This document shows positions 45,887 through 56,913 of a DNA stretch of 64,000 nt, piece by piece. The translations under genes and the position numbers were made by a program. The stretch comes from Spinacia oleracea (taxonomy: Eukaryota; Streptophyta; Magnoliopsida; Caryophyllales; Amaranthaceae). How positions within the stretch are numbered: position 1 is the stretch's first letter; every line of letters starts with the position of its first letter. The DNA is taken from NCBI RefSeq assembly GCF_020520425.1, contig NC_079490.1, positions 3,658,001-3,722,000 on the forward strand, read 5' to 3'. The notes under the pieces were generated by a model that did no database searches, had not been told where the DNA came from, and saw nothing but the letters and a program-made list of their open reading frames with translations.

Positions 45887-48800
45887 TCATTGAACATAGC
45901 AAGAACCTGGTTCCTCGGGAGCAGTCCTGCCGGGGCCAACCAAGGGAGCAGCTGCAACTCCTCTTTGGTTAAGCAAACACCTGAAATGTGCGAGTCTTCT
46001 AGCTACTTGTCTTGGATTCCTAGCTAGCTTTTCATACGATGTCCATAAACGCTCTACAAGGGGAGAGAATGTACAAGATGAGAAGAAGAATAAGACCGAA
46101 AGACAAATCAAACAGTTCAATCATATAAGTCTATTAATCTTTTCTTTCTGAATGTTTCAAAGTTGCATCCATAGTCCGATACATGACATTTTCATACTCC
46201 CTCCGTTATTTTTTAGTGACACGCTTTATTTTGGCACACATATCAAGAAAAGGTGACAAAGGAAGGTAATAGACAATAATACCCCTACCCACTAATACAC
46301 TAACCATGTACCCCCACATGCCCATGTAAGGGTTAAATAGGAAATTCACATTATAAAATTTACCAAAATAAGAAGTGTGTCTACTAAAAAGAACTTTTCC
46401 AAAAAGGAACGTGTGTCAACTAAAAAAGAGTGGAGGAAGTATATTTCTAAGCATACAATTTGTTCTGAAATGTGATTTTGTCTTGATTTTTTTTACCTTA
46501 ACAAAAAGTTCTGAAGGAAAAATAAGTTCATATAAGGGATACCCAAGTTCAATCCACAACTAAATTAAGTTGAAATAAGTTCATATAAGTAACAAGTTTG
46601 GTTAAGTTCAAAAAGGGAATTCAGGTGAAAAGGACGAAGGCGAGTGCAAAACTGTTGTTTACAATTTTTTTTTTTAAAGGTAAAGGTAAGAAATCAGAAT
46701 ATGGAATCCCAACATGAAGAAGTACTAGTAGTTTAATTGCGATTTACCTGCAGCAGCAGCAGCACGAGGCCATATGGTTTGTTCAATGTCAGATGCATCA
46801 ATGTGCTCACCCCACATGCAAACTTCACCTCCCAAGACTAATTTTTGCTGCTTGGGATTTGTGATATTAGTTAAAGGTTCATTCATATAGAACCGATCCC
46901 ATGTGGTGTCTATATGGTCCAAATACCAATTTTCCTGGTTGCTTACGATGCACCTTAACCCAGCTGCAGTCACCTTCTCAGCAACACCGCCCCCTAGCCT
47001 ATCACAACGAGCAAAATAACGGAGAGAATGAGATTGGGAGTTACAAAATACTCCCTCAGTTCCTAAATAAGTGTCCATATTGAGGGAATTCGCGGTAATT
47101 AAGGAAAATGAAAAATGTGTAAGAAAAATACAATGATTGGGAGTGGGAGTTTTTTTTTGGGGAAAGGATAAAGTAGATAATTGTTTATTGATTAAGTACA
47201 AATAAAAGTGGATGTCGGGATGGAAAAGTGGGAAAAGTGTAGAATGTGTAAAAAAAAAGCAATCATGATTTATGGAAAAGTGGGAAAAGTGTACGTCAAA
47301 AAATAGAAAGTGGACACTTATTAGGGAAATAGGGAACACCCGATTTAGAATTATGGACACTTATTTAAGAACTGAGGGAGTAAAAAAATAGAAAAAGTAC
47401 GCAGCTTGAGTTGTTGATCAACATAGGAGAGCACAGAAAACAAGGTGCACAAAATTGTTGTTTGAGAGAAAACAGTTATTTTGTGCAGATAAGAATTCTT
47501 ATGGAAAGGTTTTAGAAACTTACCAATTATGGATCACAGTCTTTCGGTCCAGTTTATCACCAAAACTGTTAAATGTTTCCTCCCTGTTTAAGTTTTTACA
47601 TGGTAAGAAACGTAAGCTACTTTGAGTGACGGATTGATGAATCAAATAGGAATGTATGAAATATATTGCAAAAGGCGAACAGATTACCAGTTAATAATCT
47701 CATATCCATGCGAAATTGCAATTTTTTGTGCTCTCAAAACAAAGTATTGGTAAGCTTGTTTGCCAACCATTCTATGAGTCTGCAACCTGCATAAGTCATC
47801 ACACTGTAAATGCTAAATGTTCAATATGTAGGTAAAAAAAAATATAGTTAAAAATATGTGTATTTCATTAGGTCATTACGAGTCCAACCGGGAGACTCAA
47901 AAGAGGTTTAAAACCATACCATCTACTCACACGATGAGTTGATTCCCAGCAACCTGAGACATAAAAGATATCCACTCTTGAGGTCACATTTCACAGGAAT
48001 ATCAAAAGTATCAAAACACATGATAGACTCAAAAATAAGGTTACTTGTTTTTCTCAAATTTCGAAACTATTTAATAGTTGGAATCTTGGAACAAAAATCA
48101 AGAGTAAGACAACGCAAGTCAAACTAACCTGTATCAACTTCATCGCCTCCTAAGTGAACAAATTTATATTTGAAAACCTTGCTAAAATCTGTCACAGACA
48201 ATGTGTTAATGAATAGAAATCGTCATAATAAGTCACAAGTAAAACAATGGGCCACATCATTACCTTTAAGAATCCCATCTATAACTTGGAAGGTGAATTC
48301 GTTGCTGACATCAAGTGGCTCCTTACAGTCTGCTGATGGAAACAGCAAAGGATAACCAACACCCCTAAACACGTGCAGAAAGCATCGTTAATGGCATGAT
48401 CAGATCAGATCAGATCACCCACAAAAGAAAATTTTCATGCCAAATAGGAAAGCCCTTTGGAAGTTTTATACATATTTACATTCTTTTTCCTCCAAATCAC
48501 TACAATGCTATGATACAAACACGAGAGAATATGCAAGTTCTTTCTGATTTCTAAACAGACTACACAGTACAGGACACTGAACTTCCTCATTAATGGACAG
48601 CCAATTGTTTGTGAACACTGTAAGCTACACAAGCTACTGATGCACATATTTCAGAATGAGAAAGTGAAATTAATGAAAGTAAAACAAGAAAAAAATATTA
48701 AAGAAAATAACATAAGGGATAAGAAAAGTACGTAAAGTTAAAAAAGAAAAAAATGACAGAAGAACAAATCTTACTAATACTAAATGAAATATTAGAGGCA

Positions 48801-51388
48801 TATAGAGACTTTACCATGAACCAGCATGTCCGGGGACATCAATTTCGGCAAGTACATTCACTCCTCGTCTTTGAGCATATCTGTCATATTCAAGATTTGC
48901 ATTATCAGAAGATCCAAGGAAGAAGACACTGATATGAGAATCTATGGCCTCAAAACATTACTTGCCTCACAATTTCAGCAGCATCAGCCATTGTATACCG
49001 TTCTGCTGCAGAATATGCACCATCCCAAAGCTTTGGATATGAGGGAATCTCTAGTGGAAAAGATTGTGAATCTACAATGTGCCAATGCAGCACATTCTGC
49101 ATCAACAGAAACACAATATTAAGGCCAATAATTGTACCTTACTCAAAAAGAATGCTCTATTGTCATTAACATTCAGCTTCTGTTTTGAACGGCTGAACCA
49201 AACTATGCACTAAATTTAGAGCAATTATCATATTCCTTATTCAAACTATGCTAAAGCAAACTCAATAACCATCTAGGGTGTGTAACATTCTTGACTTATA
49301 GATAGTCACATTCTATTAATCTCTATCCATCCTCCCATTATTTAAAAGAGTACTGCTGTAAATGAAAAGGATCCCCAATTCACAACAACAAAAAAGAGTC
49401 TCCTTGAATATAGTCCACGCCTCAACAGGGTTGGAAGTAGTAGTGTCTTAGAAAAAGAAATAGCCACATAACTATCAACTGTGAAAATATATGATTGATT
49501 GGGAAATTTGGTGCCTAGTGTGAGCACCAGATCTACAATTTAGCAGAGCATTACTTACCAGCTTTGCATATGTCATGGAATCAATGACTTTCTTAATCAC
49601 AGGCATCGGTAGATAGTGTCGCGATGTATCTGCATGAACACCCCCCAACATTAAGAATAGCAGTATATAGGATACAAACCTGGAATTTTATTTATTTTTT
49701 ATTTTATTTTTATTGAATTAAGGAAGATGTGAAAAATGGACAAATGAAACTGGAAACTTAATACAATACGTAGTAGATCATTTCAGAAGTTTCTTGACAA
49801 TTGTCAGGTCCAAGGAATGACTAAAATAAACAAATCACCATCAAATCAAGTTAGTCAACTTACCTATAAGCAAACCCCGATAAGAGAATCTTGGATAATC
49901 AAATATTGTCCAAGGAACCATACCAACTTCTATTAGCCTAGTTCTGATGTTATAACCACAGAGCTGGCTGAATGTCTGCATTGGACACGAAATTAGACGT
50001 CCGGAAGTTGTTAGCTCATAGAATTTGACAAGTTATAAACTTTAATGTCTGTAAATAATCAACCAAATTACCTGTAGTCCATGTAAAGCCCCGTATACTG
50101 AGTTTGCCTGCAACAATAGCAGAACTATAGTTATTTTGTTAGTTGAAGGTATTCAAATGGTTGCAGAAGATTTAAACAAATCGCTTGTTTTAAGAGAGGG
50201 ATGCAGTTCCGAAATGTTGAAACCATTATTAGAATTACTGAATACAAAGATGGAACTTTTTGCTGATGGAATTGGTTAATGTTAGCCTCACCTCAATGTG
50301 TGCATAAGCAGGCTTCCCAGAAGCAGGAACAGTTAAGTTGTATGATTCATCAACCTCAGAATGCAACTGCAAAACTAAAACAGGTTTAGAGACAAACTTC
50401 TACATACACCAAGCTAACAGATAGCATCCCAATCTCACACAAATCCCAGTAATGTTTTTTCTTGGGCAGTTTGCCTCTCGAAAAAAAGTATGTCAGCAAT
50501 TCATATGAATATATCATTCAGAACATTATCTAAGATATAGGAAGAATGTATTAAACCTTCAAGAACATGCCATCACAGAAGGATAAACTCTGCTGTCCTA
50601 GTCAGTGAACATAGTAGCATAAAAAAAACACAAATTGAGTATATATTGTGTAGATATTGTCTCTCACTAGATTGTAAGGATTTTTCACTCTCTCTAAGAA
50701 TTTTCAAACAACACACTGAGATTATCATGTTGAGACTTGAGACTAAGGCTTGGTTGTTGTTGTTGTACACTAACTCACTAAGATTATCACGGTTAAGTTC
50801 GAGTTTATCAATTTATGTTCCCAAATTAACACAACAATCCACCAATTGTTGAACAACTAGTATCATTCATGTTTTCACTTGAAAATATCATAAACTCATA
50901 AGTTAGAGCCTGAACAAGGTATATAGTATAAAATAATCCATCCAATAGTTTCAATCACAAGACATATATCCTGGTAAAGCAATAAGAGAACTATATCAAC
51001 ATATTCCTTGAAACATAAACTAAAATAAACAAACGCATACCTCATCACTTGGTGATTGAATAACCACATTGATCCCTTTAAGGAAAGCCGATTGGCCTAA
51101 CCGCGAAAAATTACCATCAATGGCATGATCCAAGGTGACAATACCCATAAATCTCAAAAACCCATCTTTCAAAATCCCTAATTGATCACCATACTTGCTC
51201 CCAACAGTTCTTAACTCAAAATCATGACTTAGATAAAGAATCTTATTCCCATTGCTAACATACTTTGGCATTGGCCATATATTAACTTCCTGGATGTTTT
51301 TACCAGCAGCAGACACTAAAACAACTTCAATCAACAACATCAACAAACAAATAGGCACCAATTTCTTCCCCATTTCCATTCTAATCAA
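45887..51388 (-). CDS. HEXO3: Beta-N-acetylhexosaminidase (GH20), HEXO3-type
   Basis: Fourteen exons on the minus strand: 51388-51041, 50366-50292, 50107-50072, 49975-49864, 49629-49559, 49096-48966, 48880-48815, 48364-48264, 48188-48129, 47953-47920, 47786-47688, 47583-47524, 46998-46748, 46053-45887. Phases agree throughout, giving 536 aa, the usual plant HEXO length. A signal peptide covers about residues 7-27 (KKLVPICLLMLLIEVVLVSA). Then come the GH20 N-terminal domain, the catalytic barrel with VLHWHIVDSQSFPLEIPSYP, and HLGGDEV carrying the Asp329-Glu330 catalytic pair. Near the C-terminus are GGEVCMWGEHIDASDIEQ and the cysteines of CLLNQRGVAAAPLVG. The enzyme (EC 3.2.1.52) removes terminal GlcNAc from N-glycans in the apoplast or at the plasma membrane. 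Exon 6 uses a GC donor. Two MITEs lie in introns. Confidence 0.92.
46197..46439. mobile_element. Stowaway-type MITE in last intron of the hexosaminidase gene
   Basis: CTCCCTCCGTTATTTTTTAG at one end and the inverted AAAAAAGAGTGGAGGAAG at the other, with TA on both sides (46195-46196, 46440-46441). 243 bp. Confidence 0.75.
47051..47380. mobile_element. Stowaway-type MITE in intron 12 of the hexosaminidase gene
   Basis: TIRs CTCCCTCAGTTCCTAAATAA and the inverted TTATTTAAGAACTGAGGGAG, nearly perfect, flanked by TA (47049-47050, 47381-47382). 330 bp. The long minus-strand ORF at 46725-47360 is exon 13 plus intron and MITE sequence, not an extended exon. Confidence 0.88.
48881..48965 (-). other. 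GC-AG intron in the hexosaminidase gene
   Basis: On the minus strand exon 6 ends GTGAG and the intron starts GCAAGT; it closes with TGACAG before ATATGC. Only this choice gives the conserved EIVRYAQRRGVNVLAEIDVP reading; the nearby GT (GTGAGG) would break the frame. AG/GCAAGT is the usual consensus for GC donors. Confidence 0.85.
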
Positions 51389-52711
51389 ATGAGCAAAAAC
51401 CCAAGAATAAAAATGTGATCTTTATGCTTACAACAGCTACTAAAATCCCAATAAAAATAGGGTTTAACTTAAATAATACAATGCTCTAATATTATATAAA
51501 TTTTTAGAGCAGATGAATTTAAAACAGGTAAAAATTACCAAAAAGGACCAAAACCTGGGTTGTTTTCTTCAGAATTTGGAGCTGAAAATAGGGCATGTGA
51601 GAACCATTGAAGCAAAAAAAATGGTTTTTTTTTGGAAGAAAGTGAAAATGGGTATTTAAAAGTTTTGATTTTTAAGAGAGAGAATTAATGGGTTTAGCAA
51701 TTTGGATGAATGTGGAATTGAGAATTTATCTGGGTTTTAACTTTTTAGTGGGAAACAGATGTACTTTACAACAGAGTAACATTTATGAATCCATGATATT
51801 TCTGCATAAATGGTATTGGTGGAATGGTGGGTTAGGTGTATCTCCTTTTTCGCCTGTCTTTCTTTGGAATCATCTTTTTGGAGGATTAAATTCCGCCATT
51901 TTTCGACCTAATTTCTCAAGTATTTATCTTGCTTTCCACATTTTAGAGGGAGATTAAGGAATCAACTTTTTTCGGATTTGAAAAAGAGTGTCTTTGAAAT
52001 GTTGAAAAATGCATGAAATTGTGAAATCAAGATATTCAACATAACAACATTGATCATTCATGAGGCGTTTGCCGTTTAGTACGAGAAATAAGGATACAGA
52101 TAAGGAATGACTATAATAAGTGAGCGGGATAAAGATATTAATAATATTTTTCTATTGTTGCTTGGTGATCGGGTTGGGATGGTTGGAAAAAATTATTAAA
52201 ATACTCTTAACTTTCTCACTCAAAATAAAAAAAAAATCTCACTCTCTCGAGTCTCTCCTTCACCCTCTATTTTAATTAAGGGTAAGTTATCTTTTTAAAA
52301 CAATTTTCTTATCTGATTCCTTTGTAATTATATGTTCTTGAAGGATACAAATTCGATTTTTTCATATGTGTAGATGGGTTTGCTGACTTATGATAATTGA
52401 TGGTGTAATAAGGTTTTTCTTATTACCAATAAAAAAAATTATCCCTCCCCCCTCTCTAAACGACATCCCTTAAACAAACACTAGATTTTGATAACCCTCC
52501 ACCCCCATCCCTATATCCCTCCCCAGTTCTCATTATCTCTCTAACAAACACCTCGTCTCTTATGGCGAGTCAACCCTCCATATTGATCGAGATTGTTGTG
52601 TGCATTGTGCAAGACCAAACCATTTTTTCCTAATATAATTTTTTACATGATTAGATTTGAAATAAGTAGTAAGACGACTGAAGTAAACATATCTTAAGTG
52701 ATACTCCTTAG
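51389..52711. other. Upstream region of the hexosaminidase gene
   Basis: 1.3 kb from the start codon to copia 2. A/T-rich, presumably the promoter; no clear TATA box was identified on the minus strand. A MITE-like segment lies at 52062-52554. The ORF at 51688-51957 is not supported. Confidence 0.65.
52062..52554. mobile_element. Possible MITE upstream of the hexosaminidase gene
   Basis: Ends GAGGCGTTTG and CAAACACCTC are inverted with one mismatch. No clear target duplication, so the assignment is tentative. Confidence 0.4.
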
Positions 52712-54052
52712 TGAAGGAAATAATGCCCTTGGTCCAAGTATGCATTCTATGTTAAGTCTAATAAATGCGGTTCAGTATTAATTAACAAGTTAATAATTCA
52801 GTGAGATCAAGTGAGCTGAATGCCTAGCTAGAGGCCGCTTCAGTTCAAGTGGAATTAATGATATTAATCCACAGCTTACTCTTGACTGAACCCGTAGGGT
52901 CACACAAATAGTACGTAAACGGATCAAGTATTTAATGGCATTAAATACTCCATCTATGAATATTCGGAACCGACGGATCTTGGTTTCAGTGGGAGCTAAG
53001 ATCGTCACAGGCAAGAAATGAATACTCCGGAAACGATGATATTGCCGGAAACGGAAATATGGATCGTATCGGAAATATGAATATTATCCAAGTCGTAGAT
53101 GTTGCCGGAAACGGAAACATGGTACGTATCGGAAAATATTATTGGAAATGGAAATATTACCAGAATCGGAAATATTGCCGGAAACGGAAATATTGTCAGA
53201 ATCGGAAATATTGCCGGAATCGGAAAATAATTCCGGAAACGGAAATATTAAATATTTGTTCGAAACGGAAATTAATTCCGGAATCGGAAATATTAAATAT
53301 TGTTCGTATCGGAAATAGATTCCGGAAATGGAAATTTAATCGGAAGCGTATCGTACGAATTAGCATCGGACGAGGCCTGCCGGACGAAGGCCCAGCACGA
53401 AGCCAGGCCGTCGCCCAGCAAGCACGCACGCCACAAGCCCAGCGCGCGCCAAGGCCACGGATGCGTGGGCCTTGCTGCGTGGGCTGCAGCTCGCACGCAT
53501 GGGCAGTCCTTGTGGCTGCCGTGTGTGTGTGAGTTTGTGCTCATGCGTGATTCCTGAATCTGCAAGAGTCAGTGTATGATTAAATGTCTATTCCTAATTG
53601 GATAAATTAATTAAATAGAATTCATGTAGGATTCTAATTCCAATTAATTCGCATCCTACTAGGATTACGATTCCTTTTCCATAACTCTATAAATAAAGGC
53701 CTAGGGGTCATAATTTATATACAAGTTTCAAAGTATTCAAAAGTGAGTTTTTTGAGAGAAAATTAAAACACATCTTGCTCATAAAAGTGCCGAATTTTCT
53801 AGTACCTTAAGGGCGATTCTAGTTGGTCAATCTTAAGGCGGATCCGGACGTGCTGTGGACTATCTACGGAGGGACGACATTTGGAGTCCTAAAAGACTTG
53901 TTCTTGTTCGGTTCGGGCGCAGCTAGGGAGGGCACGCAACAAAGAGTATGCATCTAATAATGCTATATGATTATGTGTAAATAATATGATTCATGGGTTA
54001 ATGGTTGTTTCCGCATGATTTATGTAAATGTCATATGTATCATAACCTAACA
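52712..54052 (+). repeat. 5' LTR of copia 2 (1,341 bp)
   Basis: TGAAGGAAAT to CCTAACA; GGAAA-type U3 repeats as in copy 1; TATA box TATAAATA at 53688-53695. Confidence 0.97.
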
Positions 54053-54053
54053 G

Positions 54054-54067
54054 TGGTATCACGAGCC
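54054..54067 (+). other. Primer-binding site of copia 2, with one inserted base
   Basis: TGGTATCACGAGCC: an extra C after TGGTATCA compared with the initiator-Met site TGGTATCAGAGCC of copy 1. Pairing of the first eight bases is unaffected. Confidence 0.8.
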
Positions 54068-56913
54068 CCTTATTATTTTCATAATCTAAATTGCATGAAC
54101 ATGGTTAAATATTACAAATTTGCAAGAATTAAAAGGGGTGATTAATTTTCGTAATTGTTAATTAATTGCAAATTGCGTTTATTTAATTATATGTACGCAG
54201 TTTTTCGGCAGTTTCTTCATTACTCATCCGAATTGAGTGATTTTTGTGTCAATTCCGCATGTAAAAGGCATTCTAAAATTTTGACAAAAATAGTATTTTT
54301 CTGCCGAACCCAGAATTCTCAAATTCGAAGCCTAACTATGACTTTTCGAAGGTTTTAGTTTTTCGGATGCAAAATTTCGTAAATTTAAGATGTTAAATTA
54401 AATATTTGCGATTCCTGTTGATAAATCTTGAATTTTGATTGACCTACTGCATATGTTTAACAAGTTTGAATGCCTAGTCTTGTTAATTATGCAATCTAAT
54501 TTGTAATTATGATTAATTTGTTGAAAATTAGAATAATTTAGAATTAATTTGATTTTCATAATTAATTGTAATTTAATTAGAAACCTATGATTAAAAACCA
54601 CCATAAAAATTGTAAATTTACGATAAATTTTAAATTTTTATGACCTAGACTTGAATCCATAACAATCGGAAATCAATTGGATAATAAATTTTCGATTTTT
54701 CGCCCTAAAATTATGAAATTAATAATATTTATTAATTTGTCATTAATTTTAAATATAAATTTTAAATTTTCTTGCGATTCGTTCAAATAACTTGCACACA
54801 CGAAGCAATGGACGCTTCGTGTTACCCTTAAGGGGTGTTGTATAATGCGGGCATGCGACGACGAGCAAGGGAGCTCGTCGCCCGTGCGGCACGAATGCAA
54901 TGAGCAAGGGCGTAGTGCACGAGCGCAAGGCAGCAGCCCTGCCTTGTGTCGTGTGCCACGAGCAATGAACGTATGGGCATGGGCGAGGGGCGAGCCAAGG
55001 CAGTCGCGTGTGGGCAGCAAGCGAGCTGCGCCACAACGCGCGCTGCCTCGCACAAGTGCGCGCAGCCTCGCGCGCAGCGAGCGCAAGCTCGCGTGCCACG
55101 AGCGCTGCGCACAGCATCACTCGCGCGCACAGCGCGCGATGTCGCCCGCCCAGCGAGCGATGTCGCGCACCAGCGAGCGATGGCTCGCGCGCGCGCAGCG
55201 AGCGATCTCGCGCGCCAGCGAGCGATCTCGCGCCCCAGCGAGCGATGGCTCGCGCGCGCAGCGAGCGAGCTTGCGCGCCCAGCGAGCGATCTCGCGCGCC
55301 AGCGAGCGATGTCGCGCGCGCGCGCTGCGAGCGATAGCTCGCGTGCGATGGGCGCTATGCGGAGGCTTGCGTTGGGACAGCAGCAGCTATGCTACGAGCG
55401 CATGGGCTGCGCGCACATGGCCAGCAATGGCTGTGTGCGTACGGCCCATGGGCGTGCAACGCGTAGGGTGTTTGCGTTTCGATTAGATCGTTTTGAATGT
55501 TTGATTTGAAAATTTCAGTTTACGTAATTTTAATTAATTTTAAAATTAATAATTTGAATTAATTTCTTGGATTTTAATTTTGAATATTATAATTATAATA
55601 AATGAAATTTATTCTAATTATTTTACTAAAATTAAAATCATGAATTAATTTAAATGCGACTGAAATCAAATTAAATTTTGGATTCAATTATAAATTTATA
55701 TGAGCTTTAAATTTTAATTAAATTTGTATGTTTCCGGTTAGACTAGAAATACAATTTTATGTTTAAAATTAGTAAAGCATATGAATTTATTGGTTTGAGT
55801 GGGAGCGTTTTTAGTCATAAACTCTTGATTAGGTCTACAAATCCTTAAGGTTAAAACAACTCGATTAGAATTAATAAGGACTGAATAATTGGTAGATTAT
55901 TGGTGACCTTGATTAATTGCTGCAAATGTTTACGTGATGCATAATGTGTTTTACTAACCAGCTATGTGGGCCATTCATGATAATGAATAGGTGAATGGTA
56001 TATATTGTATATGTACTGTTTTGCAGGTTATGAAGTGACTAGTATGGCCCAAATAGGATAGAAAATATGGTCTGCGTACCATTAATTTGAATGTAATTGG
56101 TCTAAAGTACCAAAGTTATTTTTCAATTCAAATATGGTCTGCGAACCATCAAATAGTTGTAATTAGTTATAGCTTATCCTATTTGAAGAAAATGGTGCCT
56201 CCCACGGAGATTTTCAAGACGGACTTTGAAGTCAAAGCTTCAAGATGAAGTCGGGCCATACTAGATCACAAATATCTTATGCATGTTTTAAGTTATTTAT
56301 TGTTTTAAATATGTCTTAAAATGCATGAGATCATAAGCTTAATTATGTTGCATGATTAAGGATTTTAGTTCACTTAAAATCTAACCAACATAGTAAGAGC
56401 CTTAAGTTCCAAACTTAAAAATTGAGTTAAAAGGTGCCATGCCAAAATATACACTTGCTTGGATATCCTTTACATCAATCTAGTAATAGTTTTCGCTCAG
56501 CGAGGTGTTACTTATTGGTCCTAAAGGGGCAAGGTACACAAATAATTGTGAGTACATGTTAGTTTTGGTGAAACTCAACGATATAAGTAAGGAGTCCTTT
56601 TATGTCGTGGCAAATTCGATAGGTTTACCTAATAAGTTCTTAGACGTACCTATCAACCAAGAATAGTTTCTAGACTATTAGCAAAAGGCTTTTGCTTACC
56701 TAAGATGTTCTAGGATTAAGTCGACAAACTGTGCTTAGTTCTTCAATGATTTTAGGATCTTGGAATCATTTTATTCACACCTGCCGGAACACATAACTTG
56801 AATAAAATGCTTAATAAACATTGAATTATGCATGTATGCTAGAATTTAAGTTTATTAAGAGAAACTGTGAATGGTTATTTATTTGTTTATTCTTTTCAAT
56901 TGTAGTTTTTAAT
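54068..56913 (+). other. Untranslated leader of copia 2
   Basis: Like the leader of copy 1, with small indels. Includes the G/C-rich block at about 54850-55480. Confidence 0.75.
55146..55345 (+). repeat. G/C-rich minisatellite in the copia 2 leader
   Basis: CAGCGAGCGAT-core units with variants (TCTCGCGC, GGCTCGCGCGC, GTCGCGCG) in a different order and number from copy 1, although flanking sequence is almost the same. Confidence 0.85.

Noticed and set aside
46725-47360. Single 211-aa exon suggested by an open frame in the hexosaminidase gene
   Set aside because: Only 46748-46998 matches GH20; the rest is intron plus a Stowaway MITE. Splice sites at both ends support the shorter exon.
47931-47953. 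Earlier donor (CGT/GTGAGT) for hexosaminidase exon 10
   Set aside because: It would give a stop or lose conserved residues; the donor AGATG/GTATGG joins to GTTGCAGAC and gives a continuous WLQTHRM reading.
51688-51957. 89-aa plus-strand ORF upstream of the hexosaminidase gene
   Set aside because: No domain, A/T-rich promoter region, no splice or codon evidence.
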